Made by a program: the position numbers and the translations under genes. Under the pieces are notes generated by a model. That model was not told the DNA's origin. It did no database searches and saw nothing but the letters and a program-made list of their open reading frames with translations. A stretch of 5,800 nucleotides of DNA, taken from assembly GCA_047629975.1 (NCBI GenBank), contig JBLHUT010000228.1, forward strand, positions 1 to 5,800, written 5' to 3'. The DNA is from JBLHUT01 sp047629975. Lineage in GTDB: Bacteria > Pseudomonadota > Alphaproteobacteria > Rhodobacterales > Rhodobacteraceae. How positions within the stretch are numbered: position 1 is the first letter of the stretch; each line of letters starts with the position of its first letter. This document shows, in pieces, positions 1-5,750 of the stretch.

Positions 1-2
1 TT

Positions 3-1016
3 ATTACTCATGATTTCGGGGTGGTGGCCGATATTGCCGATCGGGTGGCGGTGATGTGCTGGGGCGAGGTGATCGAACAGGGGCCGGCAGAGCAGATTCT
101 GATGCACCCGCAACAGGATTACACCAAGCTGCTGGTCGATGCGATGCCGGCACTGGAAACCACGCGTATGCCGGATAAAACACGTACCGACCCACCCAAG
201 GTCGAGGCAAAGCACCTGCATAAGGTTTATGGATCGGGCTCCAAGCAAGTGCATGCGCTCAACGATGCAAGTTTCGTACTGCGCTCGGGGGAAACCCTTG
301 GGGTTGTTGGTGAATCCGGTTCCGGAAAATCCACATTGGCCAAGGCTCTGATCCGTTTGATTGAACCGACGTCGGGCAACATAATCATCAACGAACAAGA
401 TTTTCTGGGCCTCAAGGGGGCAACGTTGCAAGACAGTCGCCGGTTGATCCAGATGATTTTCCAAGATCCCTACGGATCGCTTAACCCGACGAAAACGGTG
501 GGCGACATCATTACGCGTGGCCCGATTCTGCGGGGGGTGTCAGCGTCTGAAGCGAAAGACCGCGCCATTCAATTGCTCGAAATGGTTGGTCTGCAACCCG
601 AAGCATTTTATCGCACACCTCGGAACTTTTCGGGCGGACAGCGGCAGCGGATAGGCGTGGCGCGCGCATTGTCGATGGAGCCTGATGTGGTGATTGCCGA
701 TGAAAGTGTCTCTGCGCTTGATCTGAGTGTGCAAAAGCAGGTTTTGCGCCTTATGAACGAGTTGCAAGAGCGGCTACAGATTGCGATTATTTTTATCACA
801 CACGATTTGCGCGTTGCTGCCCAGATTTCAGATTACATTACGGTTATGCAAAAAGGTGTCATGGTCGAGTTCGGCACAGCCGACGATGTGTTCAACAACC
901 CCAAGCACGAGTACACAAAGATGCTTTTGGCGGCAGCACCGGGCCGTGATTGGCACCCGCCGCGCCTTGCTCCAGAAGAGGCGGCACGAATCTCTGCCGA
1001 GTTGCAGCGAGGCTGA
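3..1016 (+). CDS. Tandem-domain ABC transporter ATP-binding protein, peptide/nickel/glutathione import type (5'-truncated by window edge)
   Basis: This is the energising ATPase of a binding-protein-dependent importer, acting on the cytoplasmic face of the inner membrane. The reading frame is open to the window edge. The first visible codons read ITHDFGVVADIADRV, the H-switch and tail of a first nucleotide-binding domain, so the true start lies outside the window. After a short linker comes a complete second domain: Walker A GESGSGKST (nt 309-335), Q-loop FQDPYGSLNP (from nt 459), ABC signature FSGGQRQR (nt 627-650), Walker B VVIADE followed by SVSALD (from nt 687), and H-switch ITHD (H at nt 801-803). 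The tail NPKHEYTKMLLAAAPG is the oligopeptide-transporter C-terminal type; the first domain ends similarly (HPQQDYTKLLVDAMPAL). Such fused DppD-DppF-like proteins (GsiA and YejF are examples) are usually about 530-620 aa; about 337 residues are seen here. One oddity is Ser where Pro usually follows the Walker B Glu. The substrate cannot be told from this subunit; its permeases and binding protein would be expected upstream, outside the window. Confidence 0.93.
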   Translation: MTHDFGVVADIADRVAVMCWGEVIEQGPAEQILMHPQQDYTKLLVDAMPALETTRMPDKTRTDPPKVEAKHLHKVYGSGSKQVHALNDASFVLRSGETLGVVGESGSGKSTLAKALIRLIEPTSGNIIINEQDFLGLKGATLQDSRRLIQMIFQDPYGSLNPTKTVGDIITRGPILRGVSASEAKDRAIQLLEMVGLQPEAFYRTPRNFSGGQRQRIGVARALSMEPDVVIADESVSALDLSVQKQVLRLMNELQERLQIAIIFITHDLRVAAQISDYITVMQKGVMVEFGTADDVFNNPKHEYTKMLLAAAPGRDWHPPRLAPEEAARISAELQRG

Positions 1017-1044
1017 AGACGCGGTTTGATCTATAGCCAATATA

Positions 1045-1082
1045 AAAAGGCCGCCAACCCGATCTGAGTTGGTGGGCCTTTT
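1045..1082. terminator. Bidirectional intrinsic terminator between the convergent ABC ATPase and dehydrogenase genes
   Basis: The left arm AAAAGGCCGCCAAC (1045-1058) pairs with the right arm GTTGGTGGGCCTTTT (1068-1082) across a 9-nt loop, with one bulge or mismatch in the middle. On the plus strand the stem ends in TTTT, 28 nt past the ABC gene stop. On the minus strand the same hairpin runs into TTTTTATATT, a stronger U-tract, just after the dehydrogenase stop at 1089. Its place between two converging genes fits use in both directions. Confidence 0.82.
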
Positions 1083-1088
1083 GTTGAC

Positions 1089-1964
1089 TTACCGTGTCGG
1101 AACAGGGACTTCGCCACGATAATCATAGAATCCGCGATTGGTTTTCCGGCCAAGCCATCCTGCTTCGACATATTTTGTCAAAAGTGGACAGGGGCGATAT
1201 TTTGTATCGGCAAGCCCGTCATGCAGCACATTCATAATCGCCAGACAGGTATCAAGCCCGATAAAATCAGCCAATTCCAGCGGACCCATTGGATGATTTG
1301 CACCCAGTTTAAGCGAAGAATCGATAGAGGCGACCGAGCCGACCCCTTCATAAAGCGTATAAACGGCCTCGTTGATCATAGGCATAAGGATACGGTTGAC
1401 GATGAATGCGGGGAAATCTTCTGATGTGGCGGCCGTTTTTCCAAGTCGGTCGACCACGCCCTTGCAGGTTTTGAATGTTGGCTCGTCGGTGGCAATGCCG
1501 CGGATCAACTCCACGAGTTGCATCAACGGCACGGGGTTCATGAAGTGAAAGCCCATGAACCGTTCGGGCCGGTCGGTGCGGGATGCAAGTCGCGTGATCG
1601 AAATAGACGAGGTGTTGGAAGTAAGAATGGTATGGGGCTGCAAATAGGGCAAAAGCTCTGTAAAAATAGCGGTTTTCAGGGCTTCCCGCTCTGTTGCAGC
1701 TTCGATGATCAGATCTGTATTGCCCAAGTCAGGCAACACAAGTGTGGTGGTGATGCGGGCCAGTGCTGCCTCTTTTTCATCCTCGGAAATCTTGTCGCGG
1801 CTCACCTGACGATCAAGGTTGGTGCGAATTCCGGCGACGGCTTTATCTAGTGTTTCCTGCTCGATATCGTTCAGAACAACATGATAACCGGCAAGTGCGA
1901 AAACATGTGCAATGCCATTGCCCATCTGGCCCGCACCAACGACCCCAACGCGTTCAATCTCCAT
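1089..1964 (-). CDS. hbd: 3-hydroxybutyryl-CoA dehydrogenase (3-hydroxyacyl-CoA dehydrogenase family)
   Basis: This cytoplasmic enzyme is predicted to oxidise (S)-3-hydroxybutyryl-CoA to acetoacetyl-CoA with NAD+, or the reverse, in short-chain acyl-CoA metabolism. The predicted protein has 291 aa, the usual length for single-function enzymes of this family. The N-terminal Rossmann fold has GAGQMG at residues 10-15 and Asp33 at the end of the second beta strand, which favours NAD over NADP. The catalytic set of the human mitochondrial enzyme (Ser137, His158, Glu170, Asn208) is matched at a constant offset of 18: Ser119 in SNTSS, His140 in GFHFMNPVPLMQLVE, Glu152, and Asn190 in AFIVNR. The C-terminal helical domain carries LGANHPMGPLELADFIGLD. 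I chose the ATG at 1962-1964 because the protein then begins MEIERVGVVGAGQMG, as the family does. An AAAGGG ribosome site (1973-1978) sits 8 nt upstream. The frame stays open to an ATG at 2037-2039, which would add 25 unrelated residues. Enzyme class is sure; exact chain-length preference is inferred. Confidence 0.95.
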   Translation of the reverse strand: MEIERVGVVGAGQMGNGIAHVFALAGYHVVLNDIEQETLDKAVAGIRTNLDRQVSRDKISEDEKEAALARITTTLVLPDLGNTDLIIEAATEREALKTAIFTELLPYLQPHTILTSNTSSISITRLASRTDRPERFMGFHFMNPVPLMQLVELIRGIATDEPTFKTCKGVVDRLGKTAATSEDFPAFIVNRILMPMINEAVYTLYEGVGSVASIDSSLKLGANHPMGPLELADFIGLDTCLAIMNVLHDGLADTKYRPCPLLTKYVEAGWLGRKTNRGFYDYRGEVPVPTR

Positions 1965-2097
1965 CTGCCCAGCCCTTTCGCTTGATGCGTGACAATAGGG
2001 CCGTGGGTGCGAAGCTATCTCAATTTGACGGTTTAGCAATTCGGAAACCCCGCTGGGGCATAGAGGTCGAGGGTGAGTATAAATGCGGGGTAACAGG
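1965..2097. promoter_or_regulatory. Divergent intergenic spacer expected to hold both promoters
   Basis: This 133-nt spacer separates the dehydrogenase gene (leftward) from the DUF6473-like gene (rightward), so promoters for both should lie in or near it. I see no convincing sigma70 -35/-10 pair in either direction. TTGACG at 2025-2030 resembles a -35 box, but nothing like TATAAT follows at 16-18 nt. TATAAA at 2078-2083 lacks a -35 partner. A small hairpin, CCCC-GCT-GGGG, lies at 2048-2058. The promoter assignment is by position only. Confidence 0.35.
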
Positions 2098-2937
2098 ATG
2101 TCTTTTGCGTCCTTTGGGGAGGGTGGTCTTGACTATGCTCCTTGTAGATATCGAGGGTCTCGAATTTTGTTTCGGGGGCCGGAACGGAAACTGGATGATC
2201 CCTTCGGGGTGGTGATCGGAGGCTCGGAGGCCTATGGCAAATTTATAGCCAATCCGTTTCCAAGCCTTATTGAAGCAGAGCTGGACATGCCTGTGGTCAA
2301 TTTGGGTGCGGTCAATGCCAGCGTCGATCTATTTTTGGGTGATGCGGTTTTGATAGGGTTGGCAAATGATGCGGTCTTTACGGTGGTGCAGATCACCGGA
2401 GCACAAAACATTTCAAACCGGTTCTACTCCGTCCATCCACGACGGAATGACCGATTTATCAAGCCAACGGCCCTATTGCAGAGCATATTTCCAACGCTCG
2501 ACTTTGCCGAGATCAATTTCACACGGCATTTGCTGCGCACAATCGCGGATCAATCGTCACAAAGGTTCAGAATCATTGTCGATGATTTGCGCGACGTCTG
2601 GGTCAAGCGGATGCATGTGCTTTTGGACCAGATCAACACGCCTGTTGTTTTGCTGTGGATGGCCGAGGTGCCACCTGCCGATGACGATTCGCTGTTTTCG
2701 GAGTTTGGTGAAGAGCCGTTATTTGTAACTCAGAAAATGATTTCGACGCTGGGTGTCGAGATGGTGCGTTATGCTGAGATTGTGGCTGAGCCATCGGGGC
2801 TGGTACCAGGATTAAGCGGCCTTGTCTGCACCGACCTGGAGGCGGCGAGCCCGCAGCTTGTGCTGCCACCCGTGGCACATCTGCGGGCGGCGCAAGCACT
2901 GATGCCGATTCTTATGGGAATTGTCGGCAAAGACTGA
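2098..2937 (+). CDS. DUF6473-like conserved protein of unknown function, possible SGNH-hydrolase-like fold
   Basis: The function is unknown. The predicted protein has 279 aa and appears soluble, with no signal peptide or membrane helix. Its opening MSFASFGEGGLDYAPCRY and the central block QITGAQNISNRF...VHPRRNDRF (residues 98-120) are what I recognise as marks of DUF6473 proteins from Rhodobacterales; that is from memory, not a search. Three elements resemble SGNH esterase/lipase blocks: GGSEAYG (Ser43) after a beta strand, NLGAVNAS (68-75) after a second, and a late His261 in PPVAHLRAAQAL. The catalytic assignment is inference, and the usual DxxH is not seen. The gene stands alone on the plus strand between minus-strand hbd and etfA and ends at its own terminator. 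The start is uncertain: ATG 2098 gives the family-like MSF start but has only a GGGG-type ribosome site. ATG 2083 in the same frame adds MRGNR and has GAGGG (2069-2073) 9 nt upstream. Codon use does not stand out from neighbouring genes on inspection. Confidence 0.82.
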   Translation: MSFASFGEGGLDYAPCRYRGSRILFRGPERKLDDPFGVVIGGSEAYGKFIANPFPSLIEAELDMPVVNLGAVNASVDLFLGDAVLIGLANDAVFTVVQITGAQNISNRFYSVHPRRNDRFIKPTALLQSIFPTLDFAEINFTRHLLRTIADQSSQRFRIIVDDLRDVWVKRMHVLLDQINTPVVLLWMAEVPPADDDSLFSEFGEEPLFVTQKMISTLGVEMVRYAEIVAEPSGLVPGLSGLVCTDLEAASPQLVLPPVAHLRAAQALMPILMGIVGKD

Positions 2938-2958
2938 CCTTTGCCTGTCAAAGACAGT

Positions 2959-2994
2959 AACGCCCGCCTCGGATATCTTCCGGGCGGGCGTTTT
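2959..2994 (+). terminator. Intrinsic terminator after the DUF6473-like gene, possibly shared with etfA
   Basis: A perfect 10-bp stem, AACGCCCGCC (2959-2968) with GGCGGGCGTT (2983-2992), encloses a 14-nt loop and is followed by TTTT GG TTT on the plus strand, 21 nt after the stop codon. Read leftward from etfA (stop at 3019-3021) the same stem is met after about 26 nt, but the following U-tract is poor (ACTGTCTTTG). It is therefore a clear terminator for the plus-strand gene and a weaker one for etfA. Confidence 0.83.
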
Positions 2995-3018
2995 GGTTTG
3001 TGAGCGCAGGGCGCGAAA

Positions 3019-3945
3019 TCAGAGTTTTCCGATCAACTCCGGAACGGCGTCGAACAGGTCTGCGACCAGACCGTAGTCGGCAACCTGAAAAATCGGGGCT
3101 TCTTCGTCTTTGTTGATGGCCACGATGATCTTGCTGTCTTTCATGCCGGCGAGGTGCTGGATCGCGCCAGAAATGCCCACGGCGATATAAAGGTCCGGTG
3201 CGACGACTTTGCCGGTCTGTCCGACCTGCCAATCGTTCGGTGCATAGCCCGAATCAACCGCAGCCCGCGAGGCACCAACAGCTGCACCCAATTTGTCGGC
3301 AAGCTGTTCAATGATCGCAAACTGCTCTTCACTGCCAAGCCCGCGCCCGCCGGACACAACGATGCCGGCGCTTGTCAGCTCGGGGCGGTCAGAGGCTGCG
3401 ACCTTGTCTTCGACCCAATCGGACAGGCCGGGGTTTGCGACAGCATCCAGTGACGTCATCTTAGCGGAACCTCCGGTTCCAGTGAGGTCGAAATTAGCGG
3501 TCCGCACCGTCATGACCTTGATCGGATCCGACGAGGTGACGATCTGTAGTGCGTTACCGGCATAAATCGGGCGCTCGAACGTATCGGCGGACACGATGGC
3601 AGTGACCTCTGACAGGATCATGACATCAAGAAGGGCGGCAACACGGGGCAGGACGTTTTTCGATGTTGACGTCGCAGCAGCGACGATATGCGAATAACCA
3701 CCCGCAATTGACACGATCAGGGCCGCAAGCGGCTCTGCCATATCATGGCCGTAGGCTGCATCATCCGCGCACAAAACCGACGTTACGCCGTCAAGTGTCG
3801 CAGCATCTTTTGCCGCGTTCGCGCATCCTGCGTTGGCGCAAAGGACGGTGACGTCGCCCAGTTGCCTTGCAGCGGTTAGCGCCTTTGCGGTTGCATCCAT
3901 TGCCAGTTCGCCTGACACGACTTCGGCGATCAAAAGAACAGCCAT
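3019..3945 (-). CDS. etfA: Electron transfer flavoprotein alpha subunit
   Basis: EtfA carries the FAD of the EtfAB heterodimer, which takes electrons from acyl-CoA and related dehydrogenases and passes them to ETF:ubiquinone oxidoreductase. The predicted protein has 308 aa, typical for bacterial EtfA. The N-terminal part (to about residue 180) is the ETF alpha/beta domain. The C-terminal FAD domain has VVSGGRGLGS (197-205, with Arg201 as the conserved FAD-contacting Arg), GASRAAVDSG (224-233), QVGQTG (240-245) and the ETF-alpha signature LYIAVGISGAIQHLAG (252-267) with His264. It then continues IVAINKDEEAPIFQVADYGLV, as in mitochondrial ETF-alpha, so it is the ordinary electron-carrier type. 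The start ATG (3943-3945) overlaps the etfB stop by one base (TGATG). AGGAG (3953-3957, minus strand) lies 7 nt upstream inside the end of etfB, so translational coupling is likely and expected for subunits made in equal amounts. Confidence 0.97.
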   Translation of the reverse strand: MAVLLIAEVVSGELAMDATAKALTAARQLGDVTVLCANAGCANAAKDAATLDGVTSVLCADDAAYGHDMAEPLAALIVSIAGGYSHIVAAATSTSKNVLPRVAALLDVMILSEVTAIVSADTFERPIYAGNALQIVTSSDPIKVMTVRTANFDLTGTGGSAKMTSLDAVANPGLSDWVEDKVAASDRPELTSAGIVVSGGRGLGSEEQFAIIEQLADKLGAAVGASRAAVDSGYAPNDWQVGQTGKVVAPDLYIAVGISGAIQHLAGMKDSKIIVAINKDEEAPIFQVADYGLVADLFDAVPELIGKL

Positions 3946-4706
3946 CAGATTACTCCTGCTTCGTCTTTGAGTTTCGCGATCAGCTCGTCGATGCAGCCGA
4001 CCTTGACGCCAGCGGCACGTGTCGCGGGCTCGCTTGTTTTTACCACTTGCAGGCGGGGTGCGACGTCGATGCCAAGATCAGCCGGAGTTTTTTCGTCCAG
4101 TGGTTTGCGCTTTGCCTTCATGATGTTGGGAAGCGAGGCGTAGCGTGGCTCGTTCAAGCGCAGATCGACGCTGATGATGGCAGGCATATTGACCTTGATC
4201 GTCTGGAGGCCGCCATCGACTTCGCGTGTGACTGTGGCGTGGTCGCCGTCGATATCCACATCAGAGGCAAAGGTTGCCTGTGACCACCCCAGAAGGGCCG
4301 CCAGCATCTGACCTGTGGCGTTCATGTCGTTGTCGATCGCCTGCTTGCCACAAAGTACCAACCCGGCCCCTTCGGTTTCCACCAGAGCCTTGAGGATCTT
4401 GGCAACGGCCAGCGGCTCGATGTCGGTTTGCACGTCATCGGTGGCCACCACGAGGATCGCACGGTCGGCGCCCATCGCCAGCGCGGTCCGAAGTGTCTCT
4501 TGGGCCTGTTTCACACCGATGGAGACGGCGATAATCTCGTCGACCTTACCCGCTTCTCTAAGCCGGATGGCTTCTTCGACAGCGATTTCGTCGAAAGGGT
4601 TCATCGACATTTTCACATTGGCAAGATCAACGCCCGTGCCGTCCGATTTCACACGGACTTTCACGTTATAGTCAATCACGCGCTTGACGGGGACAATCAC
4701 CTTCAT
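3945..4706 (-). CDS. etfB: Electron transfer flavoprotein beta subunit
   Basis: EtfB is the AMP-binding subunit of ETF and carries the loop that docks onto partner dehydrogenases. The predicted protein has 253 aa, normal for the family. It starts MKVIVPVKRVIDYNVKVRV and has the expected MNPFDEIAVEEAIRL (35-49) and a nucleotide-loop segment KQAIDNDMNATGQM (121-134). The ETF-beta signature runs from about residue 159 (TREVDGGLQTI) to 179 (MPAIIS). The recognition loop LNEPRYASLPNIMKAKRK is at about 184-201, where Leu192 corresponds to human Leu195, the residue that anchors dehydrogenases. The start ATG (4704-4706) has a good ribosome site, AAGGAG (4715-4720), 8 nt upstream. It is the first gene of an etfB-etfA pair. 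The gap to the adenosyltransferase gene is 263 nt, so a promoter of its own is plausible. This is the housekeeping acyl-CoA dehydrogenase ETF type rather than the nitrogen-fixation FixB/FixA type, judged by the conserved recognition loop. Confidence 0.97.
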   Translation of the reverse strand: MKVIVPVKRVIDYNVKVRVKSDGTGVDLANVKMSMNPFDEIAVEEAIRLREAGKVDEIIAVSIGVKQAQETLRTALAMGADRAILVVATDDVQTDIEPLAVAKILKALVETEGAGLVLCGKQAIDNDMNATGQMLAALLGWSQATFASDVDIDGDHATVTREVDGGLQTIKVNMPAIISVDLRLNEPRYASLPNIMKAKRKPLDEKTPADLGIDVAPRLQVVKTSEPATRAAGVKVGCIDELIAKLKDEAGVI

Positions 4707-4710
4707 CTGC

Positions 4711-4740
4711 GTGGCTCCTTGGGTTTGTAAACAAAAGTTG
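4711..4740 (-). promoter_or_regulatory. etfB leader: strong ribosome site next to an AT-rich inverted repeat
   Basis: Read leftward, this segment has the inverted repeat TTTGT-TT-ACAAA (4724-4735), 5-bp arms with a 2-nt centre, then the AAGGAG ribosome site (4715-4720) 8 nt before etfB. The local base composition is clearly more AT-rich than the GC-rich DNA further right. A weak -10-like TACAAA lies in the repeat but has only a poor -35 (CTAACT) 17 nt upstream. The ribosome site is well supported; operator or promoter function is a guess. Confidence 0.45.
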
Positions 4741-4859
4741 CTTATTAGTTAGCGTTTGGAGCGCTGGTCGGACAGGGGGAAAACGACGCATTCAGGCCCC
4801 GGACGCGGCGTTTTTCCGGATATGGGTGTTTTGCATGGCACAAACCGGTGGGCTCCCGC

Positions 4860-4897
4860 CACAACGCGGAACGCGGCCACGGCCGCTTGCTGTTGTG
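4860..4897. repeat. GC-rich imperfect hairpin in the adenosyltransferase-etfB gap
   Basis: Outer arms CACAAC (4860-4865) and GTTGTG (4892-4897) flank inner arms GCGGCC (4873-4878) and GGCCGC (4881-4886), with an asymmetric internal loop and a 2-nt apex that would open to a larger loop in practice. No T-run follows on either strand, so it is not a standard intrinsic terminator. With the palindrome 9 nt to its right it forms a compact structured block in an otherwise gene-free 263-nt gap. Confidence 0.5.
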
Positions 4898-4906
4898 TTG
4901 GGCGTG

Positions 4907-4928
4907 GCAGGCGGACATGTCCGCCTGC
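4907..4928. repeat. Perfect 22-bp palindrome downstream of the adenosyltransferase gene
   Basis: The half-site GCAGGCGGACA (4907-4917) is followed directly by its exact reverse complement TGTCCGCCTGC (4918-4928). As RNA it would fold into a 9-bp GC-rich stem with a CATG loop. On the minus strand it lies 41 nt past the adenosyltransferase stop codon, a terminator-like position, but no U-tract follows. It could mark the 3' end of the HIG1-adenosyltransferase transcript by Rho-dependent termination or end protection, be a dimeric protein site, or be one copy of a dispersed intergenic repeat. The palindrome is seen directly; its role is open. Confidence 0.8.
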
Positions 4929-4969
4929 GGGCCCGGGAGCAATCGGCGGTTATGAGTGAATTTTTCGGG

Positions 4970-5542
4970 CTAGCGGTTTGCGCCGGGAACCCAAAGGACA
5001 TCCTCTTTTCCGTCATTGTTGGCGATGCGGGACGCCACAAAAAACCAGTCGGACAAGCGGTTCAGATACTTCAGAGCCGCGGAGTTGACCGTTTCGACGG
5101 TTGCCAGTTCCACAGTCAGGCGTTCGGCGCGTCGTGACACGGTGCGACACAGGTGTAGGTGGGCGGCAAGTGCCGATCCGCCGGGCAACACGAAGCTGCG
5201 GAGCGGTTCCAGAGCGGTGTTCATCGCGTCGATCTCGGCCTCGAGACGGTCGACCTGTCCGGGTGTCATGCGTAGCGGAGGGTAGGGCGCGTCGGCGTCT
5301 TGTTCCATATCGGGGCGGCAAAGGTCGGCTCCGAGATCAAAAAGATCATTCTGGATCATTGCCAGCTGCGCATCGATTGCCCCTGTTGCGTGCAGTCGCG
5401 CCATGCCCAGCGTCGCGTTACACTCATCGACGGTGCCATAGGCCGTAACCCTTTGTGAATGCTTGGCTACGCGATTTCCGTTGCCAAGCGCGGTATCGCC
5501 CTTGTCGCCGGTTCGTGTATAGATTTTTGACAGTACGATCAT
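4970..5542 (-). CDS. pduO: Cob(I)alamin adenosyltransferase, PduO type (corrinoid adenosyltransferase)
   Basis: This cytoplasmic enzyme transfers the 5'-deoxyadenosyl group of ATP to Co(I) corrinoid, giving adenosylcobalamin. The predicted protein has 190 aa, normal for single-domain PduO/MMAB-type enzymes. Motifs seen are the ATP-binding N-terminus TRTGDKGDTAL (9-19), YGTVDECNA (35-43), FVLPGGSALAAHLHLCRT (117-134), the basic RRAER (137-141) and the C-terminal YLNRLSDWFFVASR (159-172). It belongs to the PduO trimeric helical-bundle family and not the CobA/BtuR P-loop family, since there is no Walker A. The start ATG (5540-5542) has a strong AGGAGG (5551-5556) 8 nt upstream, which lies inside the last codons of the HIG1-type gene. 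The two genes are 4 nt apart and surely co-transcribed. The product is the cofactor of methylmalonyl-CoA and ethylmalonyl-CoA mutases, which suits the acyl-CoA neighbours. I see no cobalamin riboswitch within the window, though upstream DNA beyond 5800 is not visible. Confidence 0.95.
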   Translation of the reverse strand: MIVLSKIYTRTGDKGDTALGNGNRVAKHSQRVTAYGTVDECNATLGMARLHATGAIDAQLAMIQNDLFDLGADLCRPDMEQDADAPYPPLRMTPGQVDRLEAEIDAMNTALEPLRSFVLPGGSALAAHLHLCRTVSRRAERLTVELATVETVNSAALKYLNRLSDWFFVASRIANNDGKEDVLWVPGANR

Positions 5543-5546
5543 TGCC

Positions 5547-5750
5547 TCAGCCTCCTCGTTGAAGGGTCACGAAGACCATAATTAGAATAATTGCAACAAA
5601 CTGGGCGGCGAGCCTGTACCGCATCAGCTTGTTTGCGTGTTTCCGGTTGAAGTCGCCACCCTTGCCAAAGCCGGCAATGCCAACCAGCAAAATACCTGCA
5701 ACGATTAGCGCGGCGATCACAACGACAATGAATAAGGGGTCGGAACCCAT
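5547..5750 (-). CDS. Small two-helix inner-membrane protein with HIG1-type domain (twin transmembrane protein)
   Basis: The predicted protein has 67 aa. A first hydrophobic helix spans about residues 7-28 (LFIVVVIAALIVAGILLVGI and on), a short polar loop FGKGGDFNRKHANK follows, and a second helix spans about 47-63. The segment from residue 40 to 50, NKLMRYRLAAQ, fits the HIG1 signature (Q/I)-x3-(R/H)-x-R-x3-Q at Arg44, Arg46 and Gln50, with Asn40 in place of the first Gln/Ile. In mitochondria and some alphaproteobacteria HIG1 proteins associate with cytochrome oxidase and respiratory supercomplexes; a similar role here is inference. The start ATG (5748-5750) gives MGSDPLF, and an AGAAGGA ribosome site (5760-5766) lies 9 nt upstream. 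The end of the gene carries the ribosome site of the adenosyltransferase gene, so the two are likely translationally coupled. The promoter must lie at or beyond the right edge. Confidence 0.88.
   Translation of the reverse strand: MGSDPLFIVVVIAALIVAGILLVGIAGFGKGGDFNRKHANKLMRYRLAAQFVAIILIMVFVTLQRGG

Noticed and set aside
1965..2039. A 25-residue N-terminal extension of the 3-hydroxybutyryl-CoA dehydrogenase from an upstream ATG.
   Set aside because: The extension has no family similarity, the Rossmann fold begins at the internal Met as in homologues, and an AAAGGG ribosome site precedes that Met.
2025..2053. TTGACG as a -35 box for the DUF6473-like gene.
   Set aside because: The sequence 16-18 nt downstream is GC-rich (CCCCGC) and unlike a -10 box.
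2945..2957. Small hairpin CTGTC-AAA-GACAG just after the DUF6473-like gene.
   Set aside because: It has only 5 bp with a 3-nt loop and is followed at once by a much stronger terminator. It needs no separate function.
3004..3014. GCGC-AGG-GCGC dyad near the end of etfA.
   Set aside because: A 4-bp stem is expected by chance in DNA of this composition and carries no U-tract.
4745..4959. Open frames on both strands within the gap between etfB and the adenosyltransferase gene.
   Set aside because: The translations are rich in Arg, Pro, Cys and Gly with no recognisable domain. They run through the palindromes and look like chance open frames in GC-rich DNA.
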